NCBI GenBank assembly: GCA_020747065.1
Contig: JAGMVK010000004.1
Location: 1,302,001-1,366,000, forward strand
DNA: 64,000 nt
Reading direction: 5' to 3'
From: Cadophora sp. MPI-SDFR-AT-0126
Taxonomy: Eukaryota; Ascomycota; Leotiomycetes; Helotiales; Ploettnerulaceae
In this document: positions 1 to 10,530 of the stretch, piece by piece
Layout: every line of letters starts with the position of its first letter
How positions within the stretch are numbered: the stretch's first letter is position 1
Translations under genes and position numbers: made by a program
Notes under the pieces: model-generated
Told to the model about the DNA's origin: nothing
Seen by the model: the letters and a program-made list of their open reading frames with translations, nothing else
Databases searched by the model: none

Positions 1-768
1 AAGCTCAAGGCTCTTCCGGCTTTGAGGGCGACGACTTCCTGAGTCGCGAGAAAGCACTCTTGGGTGACGATGCAGACCAGTTCGCAACGGGCAACGATAA
101 CTCGGCGTATGTTGAGGATGGAGAGGATGATTTGCTTGGAGGTGGTGGCAGCGGTGGAAACGAGGAGGTTATTGAGTTCGAGAGCTCGTTCCCAGCAATC
201 GATACACAAAATGAGGTATGCTATATAAGAAATCATATCTACCAATCCACAGACAGCCATCTGCGGGATGGGTAGTTGGGTGGGTAAGCAATACTAACCC
301 TCACCCCAGGGCGTAGCACCAGGCGGCAGCATCACCAACACCGGCCCCTTCCAATCCCAACAACCATCCTACTACGCACCCCGCGCCGAAGACGAAGAAG
401 AGCCCGAAGTAATCAAGCAATGGCGCGAGCGCCGCGACCTCGCCCTGCAAGAGCGCGAGGCCCGATCCGCCGAGCGCAAGGAGGAGACCGTCAAGGCCGC
501 CCAGCAGAACATCGACGACTTCTACGAGAACTACAACTCCAAGAAGGAGAAGAGCATTGCTGCGACCCGCCGCGAGGCCGAGCAGTTCCTGGAGAGTCGC
601 GAGGATACCGCTGCTGGTGGAACGAGCTGGGAGCGGATCGCTAAGCTGGTTGATCTGAGTGGGAAGGGTGCGAGAGGTGGTGCGAGCGGTAGCGAGAAGG
701 CGAAATTCAGAGAGCTATTGCTGAGTTTGAAGAAGGATGAGAAGGCGCCGGGTGCTACGGGCTATTGA
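1..768 (+). CDS. CLC1: Clathrin light chain, 5' partial
   Basis: Light chain of clathrin, which binds the heavy-chain hub and regulates coat assembly on Golgi and endocytic vesicles. The window starts inside the gene; the open frame uses codons beginning at base 3. Exons are <1..215 and 310..768, with an intron of 94 bases (donor GTATGC, acceptor CCCCAG). The first exon encodes the acidic Gly-rich N-terminal region with FEGDDFLSREK and VIEFESSFPAID. The second encodes the long charged helix with VIKQWRERRDLALQ and NIDDFYENYN that packs on the heavy chain, followed by a Gly/Ser-rich region and the C-terminus LLSLKKDEKAPGATGY. Family order and motifs fit fungal light chains well; only the extreme N-terminus is missing. 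It converges with CDC37 downstream. Confidence 0.93.
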
Positions 769-1105
769 GGGGGTGGCTGCTATTGCAGATAGCTTCATTT
801 CATGATTGATGATCTGAGGGTCGATGTTGGTGGCTGCTTCTACGGTGGACTTGTAAGATCTGAGTGCGTGCATTGCTGGTTGTATCTTTTCTTTTGCGCA
901 GCCTGGGTCATGGATATGGGCTATGGGGCGTTGAAAATACACGGCACGTATCGAGACAACTTCATGAAATTCCGTGGTGCTATATTTGATTGCGATATCT
1001 GTATTGAAGTCTAACCGCTGGATACATCATAAGCTCATTAATATGCCTCGCTCTCGCTCAAAATCATACTTTTAGCCTGTGCTTCCTTGAAATCCTGCAA
1101 GGCAT
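769..1105. other. Convergent 3' intergenic spacer
   Basis: Spacer of 337 bases between the stop of the clathrin light chain and the stop of CDC37 on the opposite strand. It should hold both 3' untranslated regions. I see no conserved coding frame or structured RNA in it. Confidence 0.6.
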
Positions 1106-2775
1106 TTATTCTGGATCTTCGGAATACTTGCTTAAAGAAGCAGCGCTTGCCTTTGCAGCAGCTCGCTCTTGTTCCTCGAATTCCTTTAGTGCTTGTTGAC
1201 CTTCCTCCGTTGTTGCATCGATAATCTGCTCCTCAAGGGACAGCATTCCACCCTGATTCTGTTAGCATGAAGCTCTCCCGTACTATCAGATTTTGCTTAC
1301 CTCGCCCAACTGACCCACAACCTCCTCTGCCTCCTCTACACCCATCTTACCCAGCACTTTGTTAACTTCATCCAAGCTTCCACTCTCCAAAGCCCTCTGA
1401 AGACCTGGCGGGAAAGCATCAAACAGTTTCCTCGCTTCAATCTCTTCTGGGATCTCGCTTGTTGGAGGTGGGATCTTGATATTGATGGTGGTTCCTGGAT
1501 CAACAGCGTGCAGTTGAATCTGCTCGACTCCACCGCTTCCATCGGCTTCCTCCTGTGATCTCTGTTTCTCAAGCTCCTTCGCTCTGACTTTTATGCGTGC
1601 AAAAGTAGATTGGACGTCATCGAAGAAGACTTTTTGGGCTTGGTGACCTTGAGTCGTGATACGCTTGAAGAACAATCCGACGCCATCCTTTCCCAGAGCT
1701 CGGCAGTACTGTAGCAGGAGACCTTGATGAACACATTGACGTGCAAAATCTTCCTTGCCTTGAAGAGCACTGTTGAAAGCCATAACCAGCAATCCGTCAG
1801 TTTCCCTCTCGGCTAGTACTGCAGGATGCTCGGAAATGTATTGGAGGCATGTTCGATAGTCTCCCATCTTGATCTTCGCGAACGCCTTCCCGAGCTCAGT
1901 TGGCTCCATCTCCTCTTCATCATCATCGTCATCGTCATTCACAGTTGGCTCGTCAACATCACCATCGGCGCCAGAAGATTGCGGATCTGTATCCTTGGCT
2001 GACAGGGCATTTGGGTTCAGGACCTCGACCGCCTGGACTTTCTTGGTTGCGGTCTTCTTAGGCTCCGGCGCAGGGACAGCACTAGCTTTTGTAACATGCG
2101 AACTGTTGAAGCCATCATGCAGGCCTTCGCTTGTGATCTTCTTTCCCTCTTCCACCTCTAACTTGTTCAACTCCACTAATAGCTGCTTCTGCAGATCCTC
2201 TACCTTGGTCTGGTGTGCCTTGATCTCCGTAACATATGCCTCGTATCTATCCGAGTCTGCCGGCTTATCCTCATCGACCTTTGCCTTGACCTGATCGACC
2301 AGAGCAGCCATCATCTTGGAGTAGCTAGGAAGCTCTTTTTCCTGGGTGTGAACGCCGACCGGTGGTGGAGGGGGCTTGTCGCCATCTTCTGAAGCTCCGA
2401 CCGATTCCATGATAGCTTGGAAGACCAGCTCATCTGGGCTACGGATTTCCGCCTCTTTGCCATGCGATTGTAAGGCAGTGAGAAGAGCGTTGATCCGTTT
2501 GAGAAGACCATCGTTGATGATACGCTCATACTTGTATGTCTCGATTTTGTTCTTGCGCTCGAATCGCTGTTGATGTATCTGATTCTGCTTGGCCCGAATG
2601 AAGGAACGCTTGTCAACGTTGGGGTGGACTTCAATGTCGGAATCGTCGCTCAGCTCGAGAGCATCCTGATATTGTCAGCCTTGAGGTTCAGCCTGGTGGT
2701 TCAGAGAACAGTGGAGAAACAAAGGCTCGTGCTTTCCTTGTATTTACTTACCCATTTACTGTAATCAACAGGCAT
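1106..2775 (-). CDS. CDC37: Hsp90 co-chaperone Cdc37
   Basis: Kinase-specific co-chaperone that loads client protein kinases on Hsp90 in the cytosol. Three exons on the minus strand: 2752..2775, 1301..2665 and 1106..1252, giving 511 residues. The first exon encodes only eight residues (MPVDYSKW). The N-terminus carries the conserved LSDDSDIEVHPNVDK block. Ser14 in it matches the CK2-phosphorylated serine known in yeast and animal Cdc37, and Ser17 matches a second yeast site. A charged coiled-coil kinase-binding region follows, then an acidic run near residues 250-262, the Hsp90-binding middle domain (AFAKIKMGDYRTCLQYI) and a C-terminal helical domain. The start is fixed by the eight-residue exon, because the long exon has no methionine before residue 94. 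It is transcribed divergently from the ABC transporter. Confidence 0.95.
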
Positions 2776-3196
2776 TTCGAAGAATTTGCTGTTTCAAAGT
2801 ACGAGAGAAATTGTGGTGTTTATGTGGAGAGAATCACGGCGCAGAGGAACTTTCAAAGCATGTTCTCCAATCGAGTCGAATGTTCGATGGCGAGGCGGGG
2901 ACTTTTCGAAATCCCACCAGGCCATCCACTTCCTACCCCACGCACGTGCATAAAGTTATGCCGAGTCACTCGAGTTGTGCCAGTCACAGCGATGACGGAA
3001 GCTAAATGCCCTAAGAGACAATTTGTTGATTTCAAAGTCCGAACGTCTCTTACATGCAACACCATTCGGCATTTACCACTCACTCCCAAGACTCCTATTT
3101 GATGCGACAATGGGTCTGCGACGACCAGGCGAATCCGATATTTACCGGTGATATCAGTGGCTCTGATACACCTTTGAGCGCAACAACTTGCCCGCG
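2776..3196. promoter_or_regulatory. Bidirectional promoter region CDC37 / MDL
   Basis: Spacer of 421 bases separating two divergent starts, so it must contain both promoters. No clear TATA box is visible, as is usual for housekeeping promoters. The assignment rests on gene orientation only. Confidence 0.5.
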
Positions 3197-5626
3197 ATGC
3201 GACGAACGGCGGTAATTCGAGCTCATGGATGGAGCGCGGTATTCGAGAGAGCTTCAACACAGCTCTCAACACCGAGTCCTATAGCGAGAGTCACGGCTAC
3301 TCGGATGCCTACCTCGGCAGCTCCTAAGATCACCAAACGATGCAACTCTAGCTTCCATAAGCCACCCAGCATACCACCGACACCCATCCGATCGAACCAA
3401 ACTCTTGCGAGTAAGCCTCTTGGACAGCCAAAGCTAGGCCTTTCACCGCAGTGGAGGCCGGCAGTCGCGCAATTACGGCCTTTTAATAGTACATCACATT
3501 TACAAGAAGCACCGAAAACCGCAGATCGGCAAGATCTCATAGAGAAGGAAAAGGCGAAAAGGCAAGAAGAGGAGGAAGACCTCATAGACGAACAAGGAGG
3601 CTTTGAGAGAAGTGAGAAGGCATCCAAGGCAGCTCAGGTAGACTTGAGTGCGCGATTGTCAAGCAACAAGGCACCAGGAAATTCTGCTGGACTCGGAGAA
3701 ATATGGAGGTTGATCAAGATTGCAAGGCCTGAAGCCAAATGGCTTGGATTGGCCTTTGCATTTCTGCTAATATCTTCGAGTATCACTATGTCGATACCCT
3801 TCTCCATTGGAAAGATTCTGGATTTAGCAACAAAGGATCCTTCGGAGGGCAGCACTCTATTTGGGTTGCAAATTGGACAATTCTACTTGGCCCTTGGAGC
3901 AGTCCTTACTCTGGGAGCTGCTGCGAATTACGGACGAATCATCATCCTTCGAATTGTAGGAGAACGTATTGTCGCGAGACTGCGGTCACAACTCTACAGA
4001 AGGACTTACGTTCAGAATGCCGAATTCTTTGACGCGAATCGAGTCGGAGATCTTATTTCACGTCTTAGCTCCGACACGGTCATTGTTGGCAAGAGCATCA
4101 CTCAGAATCTGTCAGATGGATTGAGAGCAATAGTCAGTGGAGCAGCTGGTTTCACTGCAATGGCCTGGGTCAGTCTGAAATTGACGAGCATTCTCTGCTT
4201 GATGTTCCCTCCCGTTGCAATCGGTGCCTTCTTTTATGGAAGAGCAATTCGGAACCTGAGCCGAAAGATCCAGCGAAATCTCGGAACTTTGACAAAGATT
4301 GCCGAAGAGAGACTCGGAAACGTGCGAACAAGTCAAGCATTTGCAGGTGAAATCCAGGAAATCGGGCGTTACAATCACCAAGTTAAAAAGATCTTCGCAT
4401 TGGGCAAGAAGGAGGCACTCATCAGCGCGACATTCTTCAGTTCATCGGGATTTCTTGGCAATATGACCATCTTAGCCCTGTTGTATTCGGGCGGGTCAAT
4501 GGTCAAGAGCGGAGTCATCAGTATTGGCGATTTGACATCTTTCCTAATGTACACAGCATACGCTGGATCGAGTTTGTTTGGTGTGTCTAGCTTCTACTCG
4601 GAACTCATGAAGGGTGTTGGTGCTGCGAGTCGCTTATTTGAGCTCCAAGACAGAAAGCCAACAATTCCCGCTACTGTTGGAGTCAAGGTCAAATCTGCCC
4701 AGGGAATCATCAAATTCTCCAATGTATCATTCGCTTATCCAACTCGACCAGCAGTCAAGATTTTTGATGGTCTCGACTTCGAAATTCCATCGGGAACAAA
4801 TGTTGCTATCGTCGGCCCCAGTGGTGGAGGAAAGTCTACAATTGGATCTTTACTTCTGAGGTTCTACAATCCTACCGAAGGAACCATTTCCATCAACGGA
4901 GTGGACATTTCCACCATGAATGGTAAATCTCTGCGTCGTCGCATTGGAATGGTTGGCCAGGAGCCGGTGCTCATGTCCGGCTCCATCGCGGAGAATATTG
5001 CGTACGGCAAGCCACATGCATCGCGAGCAGAAATTACTGCCGCAGCAAGGAAAGCGAATTGTCAATTTATCAGCGACTTTCCTGATGGACTGGATACCTC
5101 TGTTGGTGCTCGTGGTGCACAATTATCTGGTGGTCAAAAGCAACGAATTGCTATTGCGCGAGCTCTTCTAAAGAATCCGGATATCTTGATACTTGACGAA
5201 GCTACCTCGGCATTGGATGCCGAGTCCGAGACACTGGTCAATTCTGCTTTGGCTGCGTTACTCAGAGGACACAATACTACGATCTCTATTGCTCATCGAC
5301 TTTCGACGATCAAGAGGTCTGACCATATCATCGTTCTCGGCAATGATGGAAAGGTGGCCGAAACAGGCACCTACAATGCGCTGTCGAATAATCCAGAATC
5401 AGCTTTCTCCAAGTTGATGGAGTGGCAGATGAGCGGCGGCGATGCCGCGGATAAGCGAGCTGTGGAACCAGAAGGACATCTGACAGAAACAGAGCAGATT
5501 GCCGATGACCTAGCTCACATGGAGGAAGACAGTGCAGATGATGTTGACGAGGGCGTAGAAGTGCGAAAGGCGGATCAGACTAAGACCGAAGCGGTCCTGG
5601 AAAAGACAGGAAAGCAGGTGAAGTAA
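3197..5626 (+). CDS. Mitochondrial MDL-type ABC half-transporter (ABCB10 group)
   Basis: Half-size ABC exporter of the mitochondrial inner membrane, in the family of yeast Mdl1/Mdl2 (peptide export, stress resistance). Intronless, 809 residues from the ATG. The first about 110 residues are rich in Arg, Ser and Thr and nearly free of acidic residues, as in a mitochondrial presequence. A charged linker and a six-helix membrane domain (about 180-480) follow. The nucleotide-binding domain shows Walker A GPSGGGKST at 540-548, signature LSGGQKQR from 643, Walker B ILILDEATSALD with Asp667, and the switch His700 in IAHR. The acidic C-terminal tail of about 60 residues is low-complexity. I cannot decide between Mdl1 and Mdl2 orthology from sequence alone. 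Confidence 0.93.
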   Translation: MRRTAVIRAHGWSAVFERASTQLSTPSPIARVTATRMPTSAAPKITKRCNSSFHKPPSIPPTPIRSNQTLASKPLGQPKLGLSPQWRPAVAQLRPFNSTSHLQEAPKTADRQDLIEKEKAKRQEEEEDLIDEQGGFERSEKASKAAQVDLSARLSSNKAPGNSAGLGEIWRLIKIARPEAKWLGLAFAFLLISSSITMSIPFSIGKILDLATKDPSEGSTLFGLQIGQFYLALGAVLTLGAAANYGRIIILRIVGERIVARLRSQLYRRTYVQNAEFFDANRVGDLISRLSSDTVIVGKSITQNLSDGLRAIVSGAAGFTAMAWVSLKLTSILCLMFPPVAIGAFFYGRAIRNLSRKIQRNLGTLTKIAEERLGNVRTSQAFAGEIQEIGRYNHQVKKIFALGKKEALISATFFSSSGFLGNMTILALLYSGGSMVKSGVISIGDLTSFLMYTAYAGSSLFGVSSFYSELMKGVGAASRLFELQDRKPTIPATVGVKVKSAQGIIKFSNVSFAYPTRPAVKIFDGLDFEIPSGTNVAIVGPSGGGKSTIGSLLLRFYNPTEGTISINGVDISTMNGKSLRRRIGMVGQEPVLMSGSIAENIAYGKPHASRAEITAAARKANCQFISDFPDGLDTSVGARGAQLSGGQKQRIAIARALLKNPDILILDEATSALDAESETLVNSALAALLRGHNTTISIAHRLSTIKRSDHIIVLGNDGKVAETGTYNALSNNPESAFSKLMEWQMSGGDAADKRAVEPEGHLTETEQIADDLAHMEEDSADDVDEGVEVRKADQTKTEAVLEKTGKQVK

Positions 5627-6476
5627 CAAGTGGCAATATTGGGTTGTGGATAGCATGGCACTGCCCACGCCAGAGAGAGTTTTCTTTGTGTTCTCACTTG
5701 GGCGTTTGATACACATACATGCATTGGGAGGCAGGATACGGCTAGCGGTTGACTCCACCGATGGAGAAGGGCAACCACAGCCCACTGCTTTGGGATCTGT
5801 ACTATACTCCACTCGTATACCGGATAGGAGAATGTAGATAATATCCTACTCTTGGCTCTTTCTTCTGATCATCATCGAACCCATACAAGAGAAGACTTCT
5901 TGGTCTACGACGATAAGCATTTCCTGGGTGTTTTGCTGTGTCACAACTGCAGCAGGTCCTCCCGTGCAACTTTCGACCACCCACCTACTTATGAGCATCC
6001 TCCCCATATATCCTTTCTCATCAATCTTGTTCATCAACTTCTCGATCTCCTAGAAAACTTCGTCTTTGCGAAATTAACTCGGCCACTCAAGTTCCCGATA
6101 CCACTGCCACATGTATCTATGAATGGCTTGCTTAGCAGCTATTGAAAAGCAGCATGACCTTATCGCACTGCATTGGACTTTGATGAAGTGAAGTGGCTTG
6201 TATGGATAGCTATAATTTCTGAGAGAAGCGCAAAGGTTCTATACTCAATGCATCATCCAAATTTACCTCATATCGGTTCTATCGCAAATTTATAACCAGT
6301 TCTTGATGGGTCTTGCCTCATCATTTGGTAGTCTTAGGATCTTTGATCTTGCCATGTAAATTGATTGGCTAACCTTACGAGCTCGCCCCTCCTTCAACGT
6401 TCAGCCGCTCAACGACGTTCATCAATAAATTGACATTGCCCCAGCTCAACTGCGATATCAACAATCCCGAACCAAG
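5627..6476. other. Intergenic region upstream of HET gene
   Basis: About 850 bases between two plus-strand genes. Short open frames occur on both strands, but none shows a family motif or plausible splice-joined extension. It should contain the MDL 3' end and the HET promoter. Confidence 0.5.
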
Positions 6477-8555
6477 ATGAAGCTCCCGTGGAACAGAGAA
6501 AAGCAGCTTCCACAAATCATCATACTCTGTGATTTCTGTAAGGATATGGCGTTCGAGTACGAACCAGAAGACAACCCCGAATCAACTATACTTTTCTCCA
6601 AATGGATCAAGCACCAGCCTTCACTCGAGGCCCTCCAACAATCAGTGAGTGCAGGGTGCCATCTATGCACTCAGATGCTGTTTGCATTCTCTCCCTCTGA
6701 TCTAAGCGCCATAAAACCATATCATGAGGTCCAGGTCGGTATTAGTCACGATCGCGACAATCCTAAATTCAATATCAGTCTGAGAATCTGGTGCAATTCT
6801 GTTCACAACCTGCAGCTAATAGCTGCAGGAAGCCTTCAAGCAACTATGCGGCCACGTATTGTCCCACAATCAATTGAGACATTCAACGATGATGGTCCAG
6901 AGGATATACATACTGGCAGTACTCGAAATCTCAAGACTGCTTTGAGCTGGCTCTCAGAGTGTGTCAGAACCCATCAGACCTGCGAAGTAGCTCTCAGCGG
7001 TAGCCCAAGACTACCGAACCGGGTCATTTTGGTTGGAGATGAAAGGGTGCCTCCTCGGCTTATTGCCAGTGGTAAACAACACGGCAAGTACGCAATTCTG
7101 AGTCACTGCTGGGGACACGGTGTTCACAGACCAACTACGATGGGAAATTTGAGTGAGAGGGAGCAAAACATGCCATTGGGGATTATGTCAAGAACGTTTC
7201 AAGAAGCAGTAATTGTGACCAGAGCTCTTGGACTACGGTACCTCTGGATCGACGCTCTGTGCATCATTCAAGATTCTCCACTCGATTGGGAAAAAGAGTC
7301 TTCCATGATGGGACAGTACTATAAGTCCGCACATATCATGTTAGCCGCAGCGGATGCTTCAGATGGTTCAGAAGGACTGTTTCGGGAAAGAAATCCACTT
7401 ATATTCCGGGACTGCCCGTTGAATATCCAGTTACCAGGGACGAGTAACAAAGTCGAAGTCGTATCTCGACAAGACGCGGCCCATTGGAGTCTGTTTGGCA
7501 CTGGACTGCTCGGCCTTACGTCGCTCGACAGACGTGCGTGGTGTCTTCAAGAGTCGGTACTAGCTCGAAGAATTCTGACATTTCACGAACACCAAGTATC
7601 CTTCACATGCATGCAAAACTTTCACTCGGAAAGTAGTGACAACGCAGGCCTTGTACTTCTAGACAGAAATGCTAGCTGTCGGAAAGCACTGTCGCAAATG
7701 GCAAGGTCCGTCGAATTGGCATATATTCTTTCTGCCGACGACGTACGGAGAGCTTACGATGTATGGCTGGAATTGGTAGAAAAATACAGCCATCGAACAC
7801 TTACTCACGACAGCGATATTCTCCCTGCCATCTCGGGACTGTCAGACCAAATCAGCAAAGCAACTGGAAGCGAGTACCTTGCCGGCCTATGGAAATATGA
7901 CCTTGCGCGAGGCATGCTCTGGCGTCCTCTGCACGTCACGCTCAGAGATGTGTCATCTGGAAATCAGGGTCGAACAAAATATTGCTTCAGAGTTGGGACG
8001 TATCGCGCTCCGAGCTGGTCATGGGCATCTGTAGATGCCACATATATTAGCTACAAAGCTGCGATAGCTCACGAATCCTCGGATGATCGGAGCCTGAAGC
8101 CTTGTTTCGAGCTTCTGAAGTCATCAATCCAAGTCAAAGGCCAGAATCCACTTGGTGAAATCACGGGAGGAGAGCTCATACTAAAAGGATACATAAAGGA
8201 AGCAGTGTTGGATGATACAAGAACTCCAGACAATAACCTCTTCGACACAAATACAGAACTTGCGGTGGGCACCTTCTTCCCTGACGAGACGGGCTCTACT
8301 GATCGTACCGTATGGTGCATGCCTGTTCTGTGGCAGCCTCGCAGACTCAAGCAGGGCACAGTACCAAAGTCCGAGGATGGTTCGGACTCAGACTCGGACT
8401 CAGACCTTGATGATGAGATGCAAGCAGTTGACTGTCTAGCATTAATTCAGAGTCCAAGTGGGAAGGAGCATGAATACACCCGTGTTGGATTTGTGACAGT
8501 CTCGGACGGGCTGTGGTTCCGAGGTTGCGAGAAGGTCAGTCTTACACTTATCTGA
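6477..8555 (+). CDS. HET-domain (heterokaryon incompatibility) protein
   Basis: Fungal HET-domain protein of 692 residues in one exon. HET domains trigger a cell-death reaction when incompatible hyphae fuse; many genomic copies have no assigned partner. An N-terminal Cys-rich segment (CDFCKDM, later CHLCTQM) precedes the HET domain. That domain starts at about residue 205 with YAILSHCWG and continues with FQEAVIVTRALGLRYLWIDALCIIQD, then YYKSAHIMLAAADASDGSEGLF, the three classic blocks. The C-terminal half is variable and ends with an acidic Ser-Asp repeat (SDSDSDSDLDDEM) encoded by a short imperfect repeat near 8385-8415. No STAND or NACHT module is fused. No recognisable partner gene lies next to it, so the biological trigger is unknown. 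Confidence 0.92.
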   Translation: MKLPWNREKQLPQIIILCDFCKDMAFEYEPEDNPESTILFSKWIKHQPSLEALQQSVSAGCHLCTQMLFAFSPSDLSAIKPYHEVQVGISHDRDNPKFNISLRIWCNSVHNLQLIAAGSLQATMRPRIVPQSIETFNDDGPEDIHTGSTRNLKTALSWLSECVRTHQTCEVALSGSPRLPNRVILVGDERVPPRLIASGKQHGKYAILSHCWGHGVHRPTTMGNLSEREQNMPLGIMSRTFQEAVIVTRALGLRYLWIDALCIIQDSPLDWEKESSMMGQYYKSAHIMLAAADASDGSEGLFRERNPLIFRDCPLNIQLPGTSNKVEVVSRQDAAHWSLFGTGLLGLTSLDRRAWCLQESVLARRILTFHEHQVSFTCMQNFHSESSDNAGLVLLDRNASCRKALSQMARSVELAYILSADDVRRAYDVWLELVEKYSHRTLTHDSDILPAISGLSDQISKATGSEYLAGLWKYDLARGMLWRPLHVTLRDVSSGNQGRTKYCFRVGTYRAPSWSWASVDATYISYKAAIAHESSDDRSLKPCFELLKSSIQVKGQNPLGEITGGELILKGYIKEAVLDDTRTPDNNLFDTNTELAVGTFFPDETGSTDRTVWCMPVLWQPRRLKQGTVPKSEDGSDSDSDSDLDDEMQAVDCLALIQSPSGKEHEYTRVGFVTVSDGLWFRGCEKVSLTLI

Positions 8556-10530
8556 GCTATAGGTATACTCGGTCTACAAGTTAGGTATCCTATTTTCGTA
8601 GTGAGGACTCTACGAACAGTGGACTTCGAAGAAAGAATAGTCGTGTGACAGAAGGAAGACACTCATTCAGGAGGAGGAGCTAGCAACTCTCAGAAAGAAC
8701 AAAAGCGTTCGATCACCTGTGGAGGGCCCCAAAGATGATTGGAAAATTTAATGAGAAAGAAGATCACAAGATCGTTGAAGTCAAGACTGATCAATCGATT
8801 GGTGGCTTCAAGTTGGATGGGTTGTTAGATATGTGATCAGCGCAGAACCACTATGCAACAGGAATATTGTGGGCAAGCTATTTCAAATTTCTGATTTTGA
8901 CGTCTTCTTTGTGGCCTTAGGGTTGTGTTCTTCGAATAATCCATGTCTTAGTTTTTACAACTACCATCTCTGCACTTACAAGCCGAATGTAGCATTCCAC
9001 AGCTGTTCGAGGCATTTGAGAAGGGGAGCCAATCCTAGGTACCAAATAGAGAAGATCGATATATTTGCGCAAGCTATCTATCCATATTATTCCTTTTGAT
9101 TTTTGCAGGTCTATAATATTAAACTAACGCCTTGAAGATTCCCCCAACCACCCTTCCAATAGATAGGTAAAAAGCTTTACAGCTTAGCACAACCCCGAAA
9201 GCGTCAAAGTGGGAATTATCAGTGATGTGATCTCTGAGAAGAAACAAAGTATGACCCCTAGTAGACTAAAATGATAATGGCCCCAAATTTATCTTGAAGG
9301 TAGAAACGAATTCCTCTCCAGAACTCCTCATGGGGATCTCAGTTTAACATGGAAGCTCGCAAGTGTCGCGACTGCAGCTGCATTTCAATTCAGGAACTGA
9401 CATGCACGGACCAGCTGACGCCACGGGCTTCCGACTTGGATGGACATGCCGGAAGAAGGATGGCGTTGGCGCTCCCCAGAGCTTGCTTTAACATCGATAT
9501 CAAAACATCTGGAAGAAAGAATTCCACGGGAAGACTTCGAGACATTAACAAAGTCTGCAAGACGCTTTAAATTTCTCGAAGAACTTATTTCCGTTACGTG
9601 ATCTCGTTCTGAATAATCGTCACCTAAATTTGTTCCGCATGATGACGCCTGACAGCTGAACAAGGTGAAGTCATCGAAGTGCGAGATGAACCTCTACGAC
9701 CACATATCAAACAGGTCACACTCTTGGCTGCTCGTATCACTCTGGGCACTCCCTGCTGCTATGAGAACTCCATTGCACCATCAAACCGGCTTTTACAGGA
9801 TAGACGTTATCGGTGCAGCAAGCCTTTGTGGCTGTGGAAGTCCGAAATTTTGGGTGAGGGATTTGCGGGATTTTCGTTCTGGCATGGTGAGCGAGCACTG
9901 CTCGATAGCCGCCACAAGCCAACCCCTTTTCATTATCAAATTCCAGCAGTTCGTCCCAAGACAAAAGGGGCGCAGCAGTACTTTGTCCGCTTGGAATGGA
10001 CATCATCACCGTTACTCCCAGTCAAAGCCTGCCTTGCCCTCCAATGAGCCTTCGGGCAAGCTATTATCTGTTGATGATCTGCCTCTCTTCTAGCTCTTCG
10101 GTCTATCTCAAAGCGTGTCAAGTTCATGTATGATGCTGAGTATAGTCTGTCCCTCTTGAGGGATTTCTTTTTTCCAATGTCAAGATCCACATCTAGTCCC
10201 TGTCAAGCTGTCAAGCACGAGGATGAGACTGAGAATGGGGTAGCCCGAGATTTGGTATCGCTAGTTGCGTGGATTGAGGACAATGAAACTTCTGATGGTA
10301 GCTTTTGCTAGCAGTGGCGCCAAGTAGATATAAGTCCCCGAGTCCTGCTTCACAGTTTTGGTCCAGCTTAAGTCAATTTCAAAGAAAGCTGTGCGCTTGC
10401 TCTTACAACCCTCGAGCAGCTCTCGCTGTCGCATCCCCAATTTCATATCAACCTTAACGTTACACTTGCCCTACAACTCGCGCCCTCTGATTTCCCTCAG
10501 TGATCTAGGACGGTACCTGAAGCGGGCAAA
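8556..10530. other. Gene-poor spacer
   Basis: Nearly 2 kb with no gene that I can support. Open frames of 60-142 codons exist (for example 9665-10093), but they lack an ATG in good context, conserved motifs or signals joining them to neighbours. The last 150 bases before 10531 are pyrimidine-rich and probably hold the promoter and leader of the P-type ATPase. Confidence 0.5.

Noticed and set aside
1869..2294. Plus-strand Ser-rich open frame inside CDC37
   Set aside because: It is antisense to the conserved Cdc37 coding exon; the Ser runs mirror the Asp/Glu codons of the real gene.
9665..10093. Open frame of 142 codons upstream of the P-type ATPase
   Set aside because: It begins with a non-ATG codon, has no domain or signal peptide, and overlaps other open frames on both strands. 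Nothing separates it from chance.
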